Shown here: positions 1 to 13,000 of the stretch, piece by piece
Numbering within the stretch: position 1 is the stretch's first letter
How the letters are laid out: each line of letters opens with the position of its first letter
Source of the DNA: Pictodentalium vernedei
Lineage: Eukaryota; Mollusca; Scaphopoda; Dentaliida; Dentaliidae
Direction of reading: 5' to 3'
Assembly: GCA_031216915.1 (NCBI GenBank)
Contig: CM062289.1
Span: forward strand, 64,859,741-64,923,740
DNA length: 64,000 bases
Program-made: the position numbers and the translations under genes
The notes under the pieces: generated by a model
What the model saw: only the letters and a program-made list of their open reading frames with translations
Databases searched by the model: none
What the model was told of the DNA's origin: nothing

Positions 1-171
1 CGCCTAGAATCCATTTGTAAACACATTTTTCGTTTTTAATTGTTAATGTTCCTTTAAGTATGCTAATGCGAGTTATTTTATTATTTTCAAAATTAAATGT
101 ATAATTATTTTTATGTTTAGGTTTTTTTTATCTCCTATATATATTAATCACTTTTTTTTTATTTCCTCGGG

Positions 172-303
172 TATTCCCCCCACTCACGTCAGAAATGGAA
201 GCGCTCAATAGTAGTCTGTTAAGTTTTGGAACAAAATCCAGGTATTCCCCCCACTTACGTCAGAAAGGGAAACGTCCAATAGTAGTCTGTTAAGTGTTTT
301 TTG
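172..303. repeat. Tandem duplication, ~70 bp period
   Basis: Two adjacent copies begin TATTCCCCCCACT and share the segment ending AATAGTAGTCTGTTAAG. They start at 172 and 242, so the period is 70 bp, with a few substitutions between copies. No coding potential is visible. A perfect 15-bp-armed palindrome follows at 332-362. Confidence 0.8.
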
Positions 304-331
304 GGAAAAACCCACCGCCTCAAAAACAATA

Positions 332-362
332 GCGGATTCTAGGCCACTGGCCTAGAATCCGC
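332..362. repeat. Perfect palindrome, 15-bp arms
   Basis: GCGGATTCTAGGCCA is followed by one central base and then its exact reverse complement. The same CCTAGAATCC core opens the window at position 3. The palindrome may therefore be the abutting ends of two copies of a short inverted-repeat element, one of them spanning about 3-343. That element reading is inference. Confidence 0.6.
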
Positions 363-510
363 AAACCGTTTTTTTGATGCTAGCCCAGAATTTTTGCTCG
401 CGTTCACCAACGATGGATCGATGGTCTGATCCGCGATGGGAACGTTGACAAAACCACAATGATAACAAAGGCTCCCCAGAAGTTTCGTAAAGATGGGTTC
501 ATAAGAAAGG

Positions 511-850
511 CCTCTAGCCCGAGCTGTATTGACATGCGCACTGACTGTGTACAAGTTGCTCTGAATAAATCAAAGTTCTCATCTAATTTGCATAATTTAT
601 GCATGAGAAAAAAACCCATATGCGATGTGTTCCATGTTACTAAACATTCACACAAAAATTTATTCAAATCACAACTTTCATGTTCTCTAGCCCGAGCCTT
701 ATTGGCATTTGCACTAACATTGTTGAAATTAATACTGAATAAATTAAACTTAGTCTAATTTGCATAATTTATGCACGAGCAAAAATATATGTGATCTATC
801 CCATGTACTAAACATTCATAGGAAAAATTATTCAAATCAGAGCTTTCATA
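511..850. repeat. Imperfect tandem duplication, ~174 bp period
   Basis: Both units start CTCTAGCCCGAGC (511 and 685). Both contain TAATTTGCATAATTTATGCA and a closing ATTCAAATCA..CTTTCAT. Divergence is moderate, with small indels. No gene is recognised in it. Confidence 0.75.
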
Positions 851-1810
851 TGGAAATTCTGCGCAAAAATCTGATTGCACCTAATTTTGTACAAAATGGC
901 TGGCAGCGGCGATCTTGAATTTTAGACAACAGCGGTATCTAGATTTTGCTCCCCTACAACATATTGGAACCCCAACCCCACCCATGATTTGGCATTATGG
1001 CTCAACAAATGGTACATGCTAATTCTGAATGCGTCGCAATCTGGATGAAGGGTGTGTGGTTATGGAGGTGTGGGTTCATAATTACTTTACAGTGATGATT
1101 CTGGCGCAACGTGCACATTATATCCAATATTCTCGGGTAAAATAATTTTCCTGAGCATGCTTACTCCTGTTCCAAAATTTAACCAAAGTTAGTTGCCGTT
1201 AGAAGTGAAAGTTTCAGTTCGATATCTTTGCATAATGAAGGAGTGCATTCCAACATCGCTCATGTTGAAGGGTGAAAGCGAAGTTGCACATAAAATATCG
1301 AACAGTGATGAGTTTGGTCCAAATATGAGTAACATGTACACTATATCGCATGTTTCCAAGTTGAAAGGTTAAATTTCATCTACGCATGCTTATTCATGTC
1401 AAAAAAAATACCCCGCCCCCTCACCCCCCCCCCCCCCCACACACACCTATAAAAAGTACAATGGTATGGTAAATCCCAAAGAAATTGGTAATATCATGAC
1501 AATACCAAGTATTTTGGGACGTACCATGCTTTTCCATGGTACATTTTTATAAGGGCCAAGTCAGCTGAGTTTGAAAGTGCCAGATTTCAGTTCGATATAT
1601 CTATATATGTAGGAGTTCACCCCCATGTTTATACTTGTTGAAGGGTTGACACGAGTTTACACGTAAAATGCAATTTCCCATGTTTGGCCTACTCAAGATT
1701 AAAAAATATATAACCCTCAGTGTGAAATTTCAGCTGAAATTCAAATGTAGGTGTGAAACTTCTGCTGGTAAACTCTAAAAGTGCATACGTACGTTCGGGC
1801 TCCTTTTGTT
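851..1810. other. No gene recognised
   Basis: I see no convincing coding region. The stretch has a poly-C run near 1422-1440 and loosely repeated phrases around 'gttgaagggt'. It is probably decayed repeat or intergenic DNA. Confidence 0.5.
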
Positions 1811-2060
1811 AAAGGGTTAATGAGTGAAGGGTTATCGTAGCAGGTAATATTCAGTCCGCCCAGATTACTCCTTATCAAAAAGATTTACACACAGATGTCA
1901 GCTCAATATTTCTGAAAAACGTTCGAGCTAATTTTGTTAAAGGGTTAATGAGTGAAGGGTTATCGTAGCAGGTAATATTCACTCCGCCCACATTACTCCT
2001 TATCAAAAAGATTTACCCACAGATGTCAGCTGTCAGCTCAATATTTCTGAAAATGTAGGA
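1811..2060. repeat. Tandem duplication, 128 bp period
   Basis: AAAGGGTTAATGAGTGAAGG starts at 1811 and again at 1939. Each is followed by the same text up to CAATATTTCTGAAAA. The two units are nearly identical, so the duplication is fairly recent. Confidence 0.85.
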
Positions 2061-2355
2061 ACCAATTCCACATCGCTGTTGTGGATGAAAGGTTAATGCG
2101 ACGCAAAACTCGACGGAAACCTCTCATTGAACCTGAAATACCATACACATGTTGACAAAATTGTCCAAATACAACAGAGTGCAGACAACTTACAGAACAC
2201 GCAAACCAGAATCTTAAGCCAACCGTTGAACGCACCAAGTTTCACCATGGCGTATTTTTTCCAGTATCTCTTCTGGAATCGATAAGAGTACTGCTGAGTT
2301 TATCAAAGGAACATGTCCCATCCACCAACCTATTTAAAAACTATTCTTATGTCAA

Positions 2356-5300
2356 TTAAGGGGTCGTCCAACCTAACTTTGTTCAATTTTTTGACATTTT
2401 TCCCAATGCCTCAGAAACAGATAAGAGAAGTAAGGAAAGGCAAATTATATATCAAAATAATGAGTAAAGTGCATAGAAAAGGTACATATAATTTTTTTTC
2501 AGGAAAAAAAGTGAATTTTAGGAATTTGAAGAAGATTAATTTGCAAATGGCGTAAGTAACGAACCGGTAAAACCACAAAATAATCGGTAATTCGAAAGCC
2601 TTGTCCTCAATATAATGATAACATACTACAGACTCGGAGAAAGCATTTTTTTGACACACACTCTGGTGGGTTTTGACGTTTGAATGTAATAACACCAACA
2701 CAAATTTTGGATGTTCCGGATGTGGCCATGTTTCAATGATGTTTTTCCGGTCATGTGATTACGATGTGGTTCTTGCAGAAATACTCAATTTGGGCAATCG
2801 TAAGAATGCAAGGACGTGATCACGCCCTTTATTTGTTCGAGACAATGTATGAACGGATTTGCAAACAGGTGACAGCAAATACTTGAGCTGTTAATGTCAT
2901 AACTGTAAAATATGGTTCGAAATTCCCTCTCGTGTTTACAGGCCATCTGAACTTTTTTGTTGACAAAAAATCTGAATTATTGCGCACTAGAAAGACAACA
3001 TGAACCACTTTTAAAAAAATAACCGAGTGTATAAAATCGGGACGATACACATAAAATAAGGCAATATTCATAACAAAGTAAGCAGGATGCTTCAGAAATC
3101 ACTTTTTCACGAAGTATATTCCAAGTGACCTGGAACTATATTGAGCGTGTTGATTTCCCCCAGATGTTGTGAAGTTATTTACTTCCTAGTAACCATGGAA
3201 TTTGAGAAATTGAGGCGGGTATGTTTGATGTCTGCAAAGGACCGATAGAAGATGGGTTGAAAATGATGCATTCGTGCTTTTAAATAAGGTGTGCTTGGAC
3301 GATGCTGAGAATTTAGTTTTTTCTTGCAACCAACCATAGTAATACAAGCGTCGATCAGTGTCTTTTATGGTCGTTTTACACTGACAAATGTGACAAATCT
3401 CCTTCAGCGGAAACAATCCCCCAATTTGCATATCACAATAAACATAACCGCTGTCACTGAGTGTCAGCGTGGCCGTGTGGTCAAAACCGAAACGAATTAT
3501 CGAATGCACGGTCAATATTAGCTGCAATTGGCTTTTAAACAAATGAAATACACGAAATATTCGCAATTTCTTCATTATTCATGCCGAGTTACTTTTTAAC
3601 CAGACCACATGCGTTCAGTTTCGTTTGTCGGCATTAAACTGATATTGTTTGTGGTAATTAAATAGTACGGGAAGGCGAAGGAAGCCAAATATTTTCCATC
3701 ATCTATTAATTAATTCAAATTGATAATTTCTTTTATTTTACTGAAATTATGAACTGATAAGGTGGGTGTGTTGCGATTATTATGCCCCAGACCTGGAAGT
3801 TGGAAAATCAAAGGTGCATCTAGGGCAGTGTAGTGGTGACCCCTGTCCTCTTAATCTTAGTCTTACCCATTCATCATTACATGTACCAACATTCTCCCTT
3901 GTATCTCAACCATTGCTACTCCAATTTGAAGGATATTTGGTGTTGTGATCGAGCATCATGGGGAAACAATGCCTGTGTAGCTTCTGTAGCATGTGTTTCT
4001 TCCCACATTTTTTCAGAGTTGTGGTACTTTTTCACTCTTTTGAGTTAGAAAATTTTGTTTATAACTAGTTGATTTGTTACAATTTGTTGCAAAGTGCCTG
4101 CTAATTCCCTCAATTGTATTCCTACATAATTTTCTGGTGAAGATTTTGTTCCTATTACTTATCAAGCAACAACCTAATGAATATTCTGTATAAAGACACC
4201 AATCTGATGTTTGACACTTTTATCGGAGCTGTTTTGAAGGCTTATGGAACTCAAAATGTTGATTATGGCAGGACTTTTCTATTCACCCATTAATCAATAA
4301 ATTAAGTGTTATAGTTGGAAGTAAGAAGCATGAAAAGTCCAGAACTAAAGGTCTAAAAAGAATGTTTTGCAATGTAACATGATTTTTGCAGATACACTTA
4401 TTTGGAGGGTTACCTGTCTTATAGTGTTTGGAACATGTGTGGCCAGGATCTTTAAAAAGAAAAAAAGAGTTAAACTTTGAGAAAAAGGCATATGCCTTGA
4501 GTGCCGGAGATAGAGTCATACAAGGAAGCGAGCCCCCCCCCCCCCCCCCACCCCCCAGGAAATGTTTTGTGTCAACTCAACTGGAGCTCACTTGTCACCT
4601 TTTTGGGATTGCTTTGTGTACTGCGTTCTTGAAAATATGTGAGACCCTCTGGATGTGCCCTTCTGATCTCAATATGTCAATAAGCCTCCTTGGGGAAAGT
4701 ACATGCAATAATGGTTATGTAAGGTTGATTTGATGTGTTTTGAATAACAAAGTATTTTAAGTACATTAGATGGTTTATTGCACTGACAGGTTACAGTTTC
4801 CCCTAGTTCTTCTCCAACTGATATCAAGAGTGTATTGGTGTCCAAAAGTTAAACAAAGCTATTATACTTATTGATAAACCAGACAAATTTAACAATTTAA
4901 TCACTATCAAATTGATGCATGGGATAAAAGGGGTTACAGTGTAAGGGGTTTGTAAATATATTTATTCAACTACAATGTATGACTTTGCAGTGCATTCTGC
5001 ATAGGAGAATGTCATATTTTCTTTCCAAGCCATTACAGTAACACACACATCTTTATATTGGGAGACACTCTTTTGTCCTTCCATACTTCTTCTGCTGGAC
5101 TCCTTCAAGTTGACCTTTGTTGAACTCCCCAAATCAAAACATAAACAAAAGAAAATGTCTGCCTTCAATCAGTGAGCACTCCACTTATAACATTTGGTCT
5201 CAATCTTTATTACTTTCATGAATTAGGAAAAGATTTCTTCGAGTATGTACTTCAATGTTTATAGAATACAGCTGTTATTTTATTTTGTGGTATTTTATTG

Positions 5301-5519
5301 TAAAAATTTTGTTCTCTTACTTATGCCACAGCAGTCTTTCAGGTGGTGCTATTTACACATGGCAGCAGTTCCATGGCAAATTTCAGTTTCCACATGTTCT
5401 ATGTTTCATTCCAAGCATTTTGGTATATAATGTATTGGGGTTATTCATTTTGGGACTTTTTTAGACTTGAAAGAAAATTACATGAAATTTGACCAAAGTT
5501 AGGTTGGACGTCCCCTTAA
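2356..5519. mobile_element. TTAA-flanked DNA transposon, ~3.16 kb
   Basis: The inverted termini are about 22 bp with one mismatch: GGGGTCGTCCAACCTAACTT on the left at 2360, and its complement ending at 5515 on the right. Each end is flanked by TTAA (2356-2359 and 5516-5519). A TTAA target duplication is typical of piggyBac and Kolobok superfamilies, and I cannot choose between them. No transposase is recognised inside. The longest open stretch, on the minus strand at 3186-3575, has a CHIC..C motif but no family I know. The element is therefore either non-autonomous or its transposase is decayed. Confidence 0.8.
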
Positions 5520-6343
5520 GCCAGCAGTGAATTGTTTGTGAATCTCTTTAATAATACTGACCATCAAAAAGTCAGATGTACAAACACCTGCTAAACTAAT
5601 TAAACAAATCCATTGCATTTTAAACGCCACACACACATAAAACGTATGTAGAAACGAAACTTACACAGCTTCCAATTTGAAGCGAGTAACTTTGACCTTC
5701 ATAATGAATGTATTCATAAAATGACGTATCTACAACGAGAAGGTGAATCCTATAATTTGAGAGCACGGGGGGCTTTATAAGAGAAACGTGTCACAACCTA
5801 TTTTTAAAACCCATTATGTAAAATTGTTTTCGGACTTTGGAACCGAAAGACTTGGAGTGCTATGACGATCGTTTATAATATATTAAAGTACGCCATAAAT
5901 GCAGAACTATTTATGGTTGTGTAATATTGTAACAAATTGTATATAAAATAACAGGCCAAAATTAATTGAACCAACGAGAGTTAATATCGATTGTGTCCAC
6001 AACAATAGGATTGCGTTTTTTTTTATTTTTGAGTCAATTCAAAATATCAAGAGAATTGAATTTTTCTCTTAACTGTGTCAAACAGTGTTGCAAATAGTGC
6101 GCGCATGCACGCTAAATAAGAGAGATCGTGAATTATCTGTGTCTGTTTCATCACGGCCTCAAGAATTTGCATCATATCTACGACGATCACGTGGTCAATG
6201 ACATAAGCAAAGAAGAATTCAGGAGAGATTGTAAGGTGGTGTGGGGTCGAGGACCTTATAATTCTGAGGGCATCAACCAGACGAGTCGTGAATATCGTGG
6301 AAAATATAGGAATGGATTTGATGACTTTTGTATTCCAATAAAA
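5520..6343. other. No gene recognised
   Basis: AT-rich DNA without a recognisable domain. A reading frame at 6128-6385 (+) is open for 85 codons but matches nothing I know, and its end overlaps a MITE-like terminus. Confidence 0.4.
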
Positions 6344-6475
6344 TTAACCCTTTACCCAACGAATCGCCCGCATCCGCCCACGTAATATGCAAATTCAGCC
6401 GTTGAAAAAATATTATTTTTAAAAAAAACTCAACAAAACCATATCATGTGACCCCTCGTTGGAATGATATATATA
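6344..6475. mobile_element. Partial TTAA/CCCTTTACC MITE
   Basis: TTAACCCTTTACCCAACG at 6344 matches the termini of the MITE family at 30298, 51707, 55281, 56670 and 60983. The phrase TGACCCCTCGTTGGAA near 6450 matches that family's internal segment. The right terminus is missing, so this is a truncated copy. Confidence 0.55.
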
Positions 6476-6655
6476 TAAAAATAAAAAAAATATAGTAATA
6501 ATTTCAAAAATAAAAAAAAAATAATTAAAGAAAAAAAAATGTTACAAAAGGAAACGCTCTTTGAAAGGAAAGCCGAGAGCACACCTTCAAAAAGTTCTTT
6601 TCAAATCAATGCTAGTGATAACAAGACTCGTTTCACAATGAAATCGTGGTGGCAC

Positions 6656-7195
6656 AGTGCATACATGTTGGGTCTATAAGTTCTTGGGTCTAGAAGTTTC
6701 ACAACTATAAATTCTTGGGTGTAGAAGTTTCACAATTTAACACTAAGGCAATGAACCCTATGGAAAACTCAGTGTTAAAAATGCTTGGGTCTAGAGTGGC
6801 TCCGCATCATGCTTTATGACCAGATCCTATAGTACATGTTTGGCTTATAAGTTTCCACTATACATTAATTTATTTTTTGTGTTTGCAAATTAATTTTTGT
6901 TTAGCTTAAATGTTTTTTTGTGTTATGCAAAATAGAAAAATAAATTTGCAAACACAAAATATATTTTCTAAGAAAATATTTTTTGTGTTTGCAAAATTAT
7001 TTTTCTATTTTGCAAGTTTTTATTTCATAAGGAAATATTTTATGTACCCCAGACCTGGATTTTTTTCTCTGGCAAACCAATGTCTGTGGAAGTTTTCACT
7101 GTTAAATCTGTGTTTGTCACCACTGTTTTTCCCTATAGACAACCCTGGAGGGGTAATTGCAACATTTTTTATTCCAAACTTGTTTTAGGATATCT
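6656..7195 (+). repeat. Polinton left terminal inverted repeat
   Basis: Matches 23135-23694 in reverse complement over about 540 bp. Landmarks are the outer GGGTCTATAAGTTCTTGGG, TGTGTTTGCAAAT motifs in both orientations, and the inner AGGGGTAATTGCAAC. About 90 bp around 7030-7120 is absent from the right copy. The block near 6880-7020 is internally self-complementary, so each repeat can fold on itself. Confidence 0.9.
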
Positions 7196-7772
7196 CTCAT
7201 TGATACAACTCTCATTATCAACAATCACTCACAGAATGGGTAATGGAACTGTGTCTCTCTTTCTGAGACTTGTATTTGTTTAGAAAGCAAAATCTCTTTC
7301 CAATATTTTGTTGTAGCCTTGAAAAAGGCTGTTCAATTCTTTATCAGGTAAGATGTAAAAATTGTCATTTCTCCCTTCCCGTCTTGTTAAATATCCACTC
7401 AAGTTACTTTTGTTTGTCCCATGGGTATCTCTCCGATTTTAAAAAATGACACAATAGCGCCTTCTGAATACTTATCAACTTACAATATCAAGTCGATAGT
7501 CCCTAGTTGTAAATTCATATTCACACAAATCATATTTCATATATTTGTACGAATACGAATTTGCAAATACAAGAACGCTATCTGTTATTTGAGTTGTAAA
7601 AAATTTACTGTCAATCCTATTACAAATGTAGTGAAGAAAATACACCAATACCTTCAAAATGATTCAAGTAAAATATCCAATATAAGCGATGAATTAATTG
7701 TAATCTAAAAGTTATCCAAACAATTATACTCCTATGATAAACAAAATGCGTATTGAATTGTAATGTTAGGTA
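7196..7772. other. Polinton left arm, non-coding
   Basis: AT-rich sequence between the left terminal repeat and the duplicated segments. No domain is recognised in any frame. Confidence 0.5.
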
Positions 7773-8663
7773 TTAGAGTCGATTTTTCCTGGAAAATAAA
7801 CGTCACGAAACACAATGTCATTTTCTGGGAAGTTGTTTAAATATAGTGTGTCTTCGCCGAAAATAACCACTGCTTTGCAAATCAAAAAATCAATACTGAC
7901 TTAACATTGCGTGTTATATTGACACCAGAATAACTCCTGAAATATTACTTTCCATCAATGAAATGTGATCGACCAACTTGATGTTTTAAATACATGAGTT
8001 TCTCACGACTTATACCATGCATTTAACAAGCAGAACAATTTGTTATTTTTTAGAACAACGGGTCAAGCACTCCCAACATATCCGTACTTTTACCTATTTA
8101 TTCGAATATCTTCGCTCATAATTATTCTATCTGGACATATTATATACCATCATAATGCTTGTCAACTGCAGTTTAAGATTTGGTTACAAACAGTTTTGCT
8201 ATCTTTTGCACTCAATAACCTCTGGATACTATACGCCAGTTGTTAAATGTGTTTAGTGTTAGAGTCGATTTCCTGGAAAATAAAATGTCACTTAACACAA
8301 CGTCATTTTCTGGGAAGTGGTTTAAATATAGTGTGTCTTCGCTGAAAATAACCACTGCTTTGCAAATCAAAAACTCAATACTGACTTAACACTGTGTGTT
8401 TTATCAACACCAGAATAACACCTGAAATATTATTTTCCATCAATGAAATGTGATTGACCAACTTTATTTTTGAAATACATGAGTTCCCCACGACTTATAC
8501 CATGCATTTAACAGCAGAACAATTTATTATTTTTTAGAGCAACGGGTCAAACACTCCCACGATATTCGTACTTTTACCTATTTATTCAAATATCTTCGCT
8601 CATAATTATTCTACCTGAACATATTATATACCATCGTAAAGCTTGTGTGCTGTAGTTTAAGAT
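7773..8663 (+). repeat. Direct duplication of ~405 bp inside Polinton left arm
   Basis: Units at 7773-8180 and 8259-8663 share most bases, starting TTAGAGTCGATTT and ending CAGTTTAAGAT / TAGTTTAAGAT. The spacer segment ACCTCTGGATACTATACGCC at 8218 recurs at 9551. The block has therefore been copied more than once. No coding function is apparent. Confidence 0.88.
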
Positions 8664-9196
8664 GATATCTTAACCACCACAATCCGTTCGGTAATTAAAA
8701 AGTTCTAGACTATTATCTGTCAAAACAAACACAAATCCATATTCAACACAGACATTCCAACCATCGTCGTTAAGCTTGAGTGACTTTTTCTGAGACATCC
8801 GTGTTGGATATTTATAATGTCAATATGGCGGGAAACAGTTCATTTGATAGTGAACCAGAGAGGAGAGAAGATCGTTCTTTGTACAGATGAAGTGGATAAG
8901 ATCATGGCAAAGTTGGTTCAATTCAAAGAGGTGTGAACCTCATAGTTCCCTTATGTTTTGGCAAAATAAAATACTGTGTGGTTACAAAAGTTAATTGTAG
9001 TTGGAGGGATTCATCTACAACTTTGGTTTGGGGTTCTGAGCTGAGTTTTTTCATAGCGAAAAACACGAAGAGAGAAAAACTTAGACGTATCCCCTGTAAT
9101 CACAAAGTATGCAAATATTTCACACCAATGTGTTTTTTAAAACCACCAAGTAATGCATTTCAAATGGTGTAATGCAAATAGCTTTTGTGTTGCACT
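8664..9196. other. Polinton left arm, non-coding
   Basis: No recognised gene. A short open stretch from the ATG at 8825 stops after about 22 codons. The rest is unassigned. Confidence 0.4.
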
Positions 9197-9506
9197 TGAG
9201 TTTCCACTGTACATCAATTTATTTTTTGTGTTTGCAAATTATTTTTATGAAAAAAACTTTTTCATAAAATTAATTTGCAAACATAAAAATATTTTTTGTT
9301 CTGAAATGTTTTTCCATTTTGCAAGTTTATTTTATAAGAAAATATTTTTTGTGTTTGTAAATTATTTTTATGAAAATTAATTTACAATCACAAAAAATAT
9401 TTTCTTACAAAATAAACTTGCAAAACGGAAAAAACATTTCAGAACAAAAAATATTGTTTGTGTTTGCAAATGTTTTCTATTTTGCAAGTTTTTTTATTTT
9501 TATAAA
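9197..9506 (+). repeat. Internal copy of the Polinton terminal-repeat core
   Basis: GAGTTTCCACTGTACATCAA and the following TTTTGTGTTTGCAAAT-rich, self-complementary stretch match the core of the terminal repeats (6855-7020 and 23230-23500). It lies about 2.5 kb inside the left end. It may be a relic of an earlier terminus or a duplicated origin-proximal segment; that is inference. Confidence 0.75.
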
Positions 9507-9784
9507 TAAAACTCCCGAGTTGGAAAATATTCCTGTCGTTTACACCCAACGACCTCTGGATACTATACACCAGTTGTTAAATGTGTTTTAGTGATTTTAA
9601 TGCAGATTGAACGACACACTAACAAATAAAAGCTATAAAATATTTACCATAGGAATTTTCCCATAGAGTGAATGGATTACATTTTATGACTTTTCAAATG
9701 TGTGTAAGAAACATTTATTAACAGTATAATTCAGTGGGTATTAAATGTACATTTAAATGCACAATTAAATGTACATTAAAAAAG

Positions 9785-9792
9785 TATAAAAG
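9785..9792 (+). promoter_or_regulatory. TATA box upstream of PolB
   Basis: TATAAAAG, a close match to the TATA consensus, lies about 310 bp upstream of the clearly conserved PolB reading frame. That frame is open back to 9865, so the box fits the polymerase transcript. Several ATGs with immediate stops (around 10022-10026) lie in the putative leader. Confidence 0.55.
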
Positions 9793-10095
9793 GAGAAAGA
9801 ATCTTAGGCTGATTCACACTTGGTTTTTTGACTTCAAGAAGACAAGACATATTTTCAAAGCTAGAAGACGACAGAAGAAAGGACGAAGAGAGCCATTGAA
9901 GAATACAGTGAGACAGAGAGTGAAGTAGATAACAAGAAACAGAGAGTAGAATCAGCAAGGGATATATACACCATCCATCCTCTCCTTCAAAGAACATCAA
10001 GAAAATTTCATTCCAAATCCCATGTATGTAGAATAACCTTTAAACAATTTAATCAAAAGAATCCATTTGACATCCTTGGAAAAGTATTTGACAGT

Positions 10096-13000
10096 TTGGT
10101 AGATGATATTAAAGAAGAATGTGGTGTAGAAGACAACGATCCAATGAGAATATCAGTTGACCACCCAGGATTAGAAATAGGTATATTTATCCCATTTACT
10201 AAGGCTTCGGCTATCACTGGTAACACCATATTAGATGAAATAGAAAAAGTTGTGCAATCAATTGATAACTTTACTATCCATGATGGGCAATTATCATTAG
10301 AAATAACACACACTTCTCTACCACAAGGGTCTGCGCGACATGCACCAATTTCATTTTCATCTGTTGATAAAATGGTTAAAAGTAAACAGAGTATTATTGA
10401 AATTAAAAATGTTAATGATTCAATGTGTCTCGCACAGGCCATTGTAGTGGGAAAGTGTCATGTTGATAGAGATAATTCTGAACTTTGGCAAAAGAAATGG
10501 AAAAATATTAGACGTTCTGATAGACCGACACAAGAGTTGGAAGCTAAGGCATTGATGGACAAAGCAGGTCTGGATTATAATATTCCTTGTGGATATGAAG
10601 AATATTATAAAATACAAGACCTGCTTTACCCAGAGTATGCCATCAAAATTCATCCTCAGTATGCAAAAAGTGAATTTTTATTCAAACCTCCAGTTACCAC
10701 CACTGATAGTAAAGTTCTTCATATTTACCACCATGACCAGCATTTTGATACTATCACAACAATTACAGGGTTGTTAGGATGTCACTACTATTGTGAACTT
10801 TGCAGTAAACGTCACATGTGCCCTTTTGGTTGTGTTTGCTATGCTCCAACAAAATGTATTCCTGAACATCCCACTACCTGTTACACTTGCAATAGACAAT
10901 TTAGAAGTTTATCATGCTATAATAACCCTATCACTACAAAGGGGAAAGAAGAAAAAACAATTTGTCAATTAGTTCAAAAATGTAAAACATGCAATTCACT
11001 AATATATCCAACAAAAGGAAAACACATCTGTGAAGGTTTCAAAAAATGTAAATATTGTCAACAAATAGTTAATTCTGATCACCAATGTTTCATTCCAAAA
11101 TACACTTCACCCGAGGATGAAAAATTACCAAACATTCCATTTGTATTTTTTGATTTTGAAAACACACAAGACTCAGGAGTTCATATCCCAAATTTCGGTG
11201 TTGCTCATCGTGCATGTGGGGGATGTATTTGCAAATCTATAGGTCAAGAATGTATTTCATGTGACAAATTTGGATATAGGCAATCAATATTTAAAGGGGA
11301 ATCTACTTTATCAGATTTTTGTGATTGGCTTTTCAGTAAGGAACATAAAGGCACAACATCTATTGCTCACAATTTAAGAAGTTTTGATGGACAATTTATT
11401 TTAAGGCACCTCATTGAAACTGGTACAACAACTCCTGATGTAATTATGAATGGGAACAAAATTCTTTCACTTAAAGCTTGTAGTATTAGACTTATAGATT
11501 CTTTAAATTTTCTTTCAATGAGATTGGCACAATTTCCTAAAACATTTGGCTTGACAGAATTAGCAAAAGGTTATTTCCCCCATTTGGCAAACACACAAGC
11601 TTATCAAAATTATATTGGTCCTTATTTAGATCCAACATTGTATATGCCAGATTCAATGTCTCCATCAGATAGGGAAGATTTTATCAAGTGGTACAACCAA
11701 AAAGTTACTAGTAATGCCAGATTTGATTTTCAAAAAGAAATGGAATTATACTGTAAATCAGATGTAGATATCTTGCATAGGGGGTGTGGGGAATTCAGAC
11801 AAAAATTTATAGATAGTGATGGCATAGATCCCTAGAGAGAAGCATTTACCTTAGCTGATGCATGTACAAAAGCTTGGAGAAAAAATTCACTTCCAGAAAA
11901 CAAAATGGCAATCATTTCAGACATAGGTTACCCTGCTAAAGTCAAATACTCCATTAAAGCCATTAGATTTTTACAGACAGTTGCACAGAAAGAAAACATA
12001 CATATTCAACATGCACTCAATGGTGGGGAAGTTAAAATAGGGGGATATTATGTTGATGGGTTTCACAAAGACACAAATACAATCTTTGAATTTTATGGAT
12101 GTATGTGGCATGGGTGCATGACATGTTACAAAGACAATACACATGAGAAAAATCCAATCAATTTGCTAAGTTTCCAAACTCTATACAACAATACACAGGA
12201 ACGCATACACCATTTAGAATCATTAGGGTATAACATGAGAATAACATGGAAACATGAACTTGATGATTTTTGCAAATCAAATCCTGAAGTAAAATCAACA
12301 TTAAATTCATTTTTTCCAAACATGGATCCTATTAAACCACGAGAAGCATTATTTGGGGGGAGAACAAATGCCATTAAATTACATCATGAAATAGACCAAA
12401 ACACAGACAATGAAATAAAATACATAGACATCTGTTCACTCTATCCTTATGTCAATAAACACAGAGAATATCCAGTTGGTCATCCAAATATACTCACAAA
12501 AGAAAACATAGACATGAATAATATAGGACAGTACAGAGGACTTATCAAACGTAAAGTTTTACCACCACAATCTCTACACATGCCAGTATTACCAATTCAT
12601 TGCAACAAGAAAATGGTTTTTACACTTTACAAGACATGTGCAGAACAAGAATTAGACAAATGTGAACACACACCAGATCAACACAGTATTACAGGTACAT
12701 GGACATCTGTTGAACTTTTTAAAGCATTGGGGATGGAATACACATTACTTGACACTTATCAGATTTGGCATTGGGAAGAATGGTCTTCAGAAATTTACAA
12801 ACATTATGTGAACAAATATTTAAAAATGAAACAAGAAGCCAGTGGATATCCAGATTGGGTGAAAACAGAAACAGGCAAAGATACATTTAAGAAAGACTAT
12901 GCACAAATTGAAAACATACATTTGGAAAATATTGAAAAAAATGCAGGACAAAGATCATTTGCTAAAACCATGTTAAACTGTTTATGGGGGAAAAGTGCAC

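Noticed and set aside
3186..3575. 129-codon minus-strand frame with CHIC..C motif inside the TTAA element
   Set aside because: No recognised domain, no splice or start evidence; not strong enough to call a gene.
6650..6655. Perfect 6-bp target duplication for the Polinton
   Set aside because: The left flank (TGGCAC, or GGTGGC shifted by two) and right flank (GGTGGG) do not match exactly, so I do not claim one.
10053..10442. 129-codon minus-strand frame opposite PolB
   Set aside because: It is a shadow of the conserved polymerase frame.
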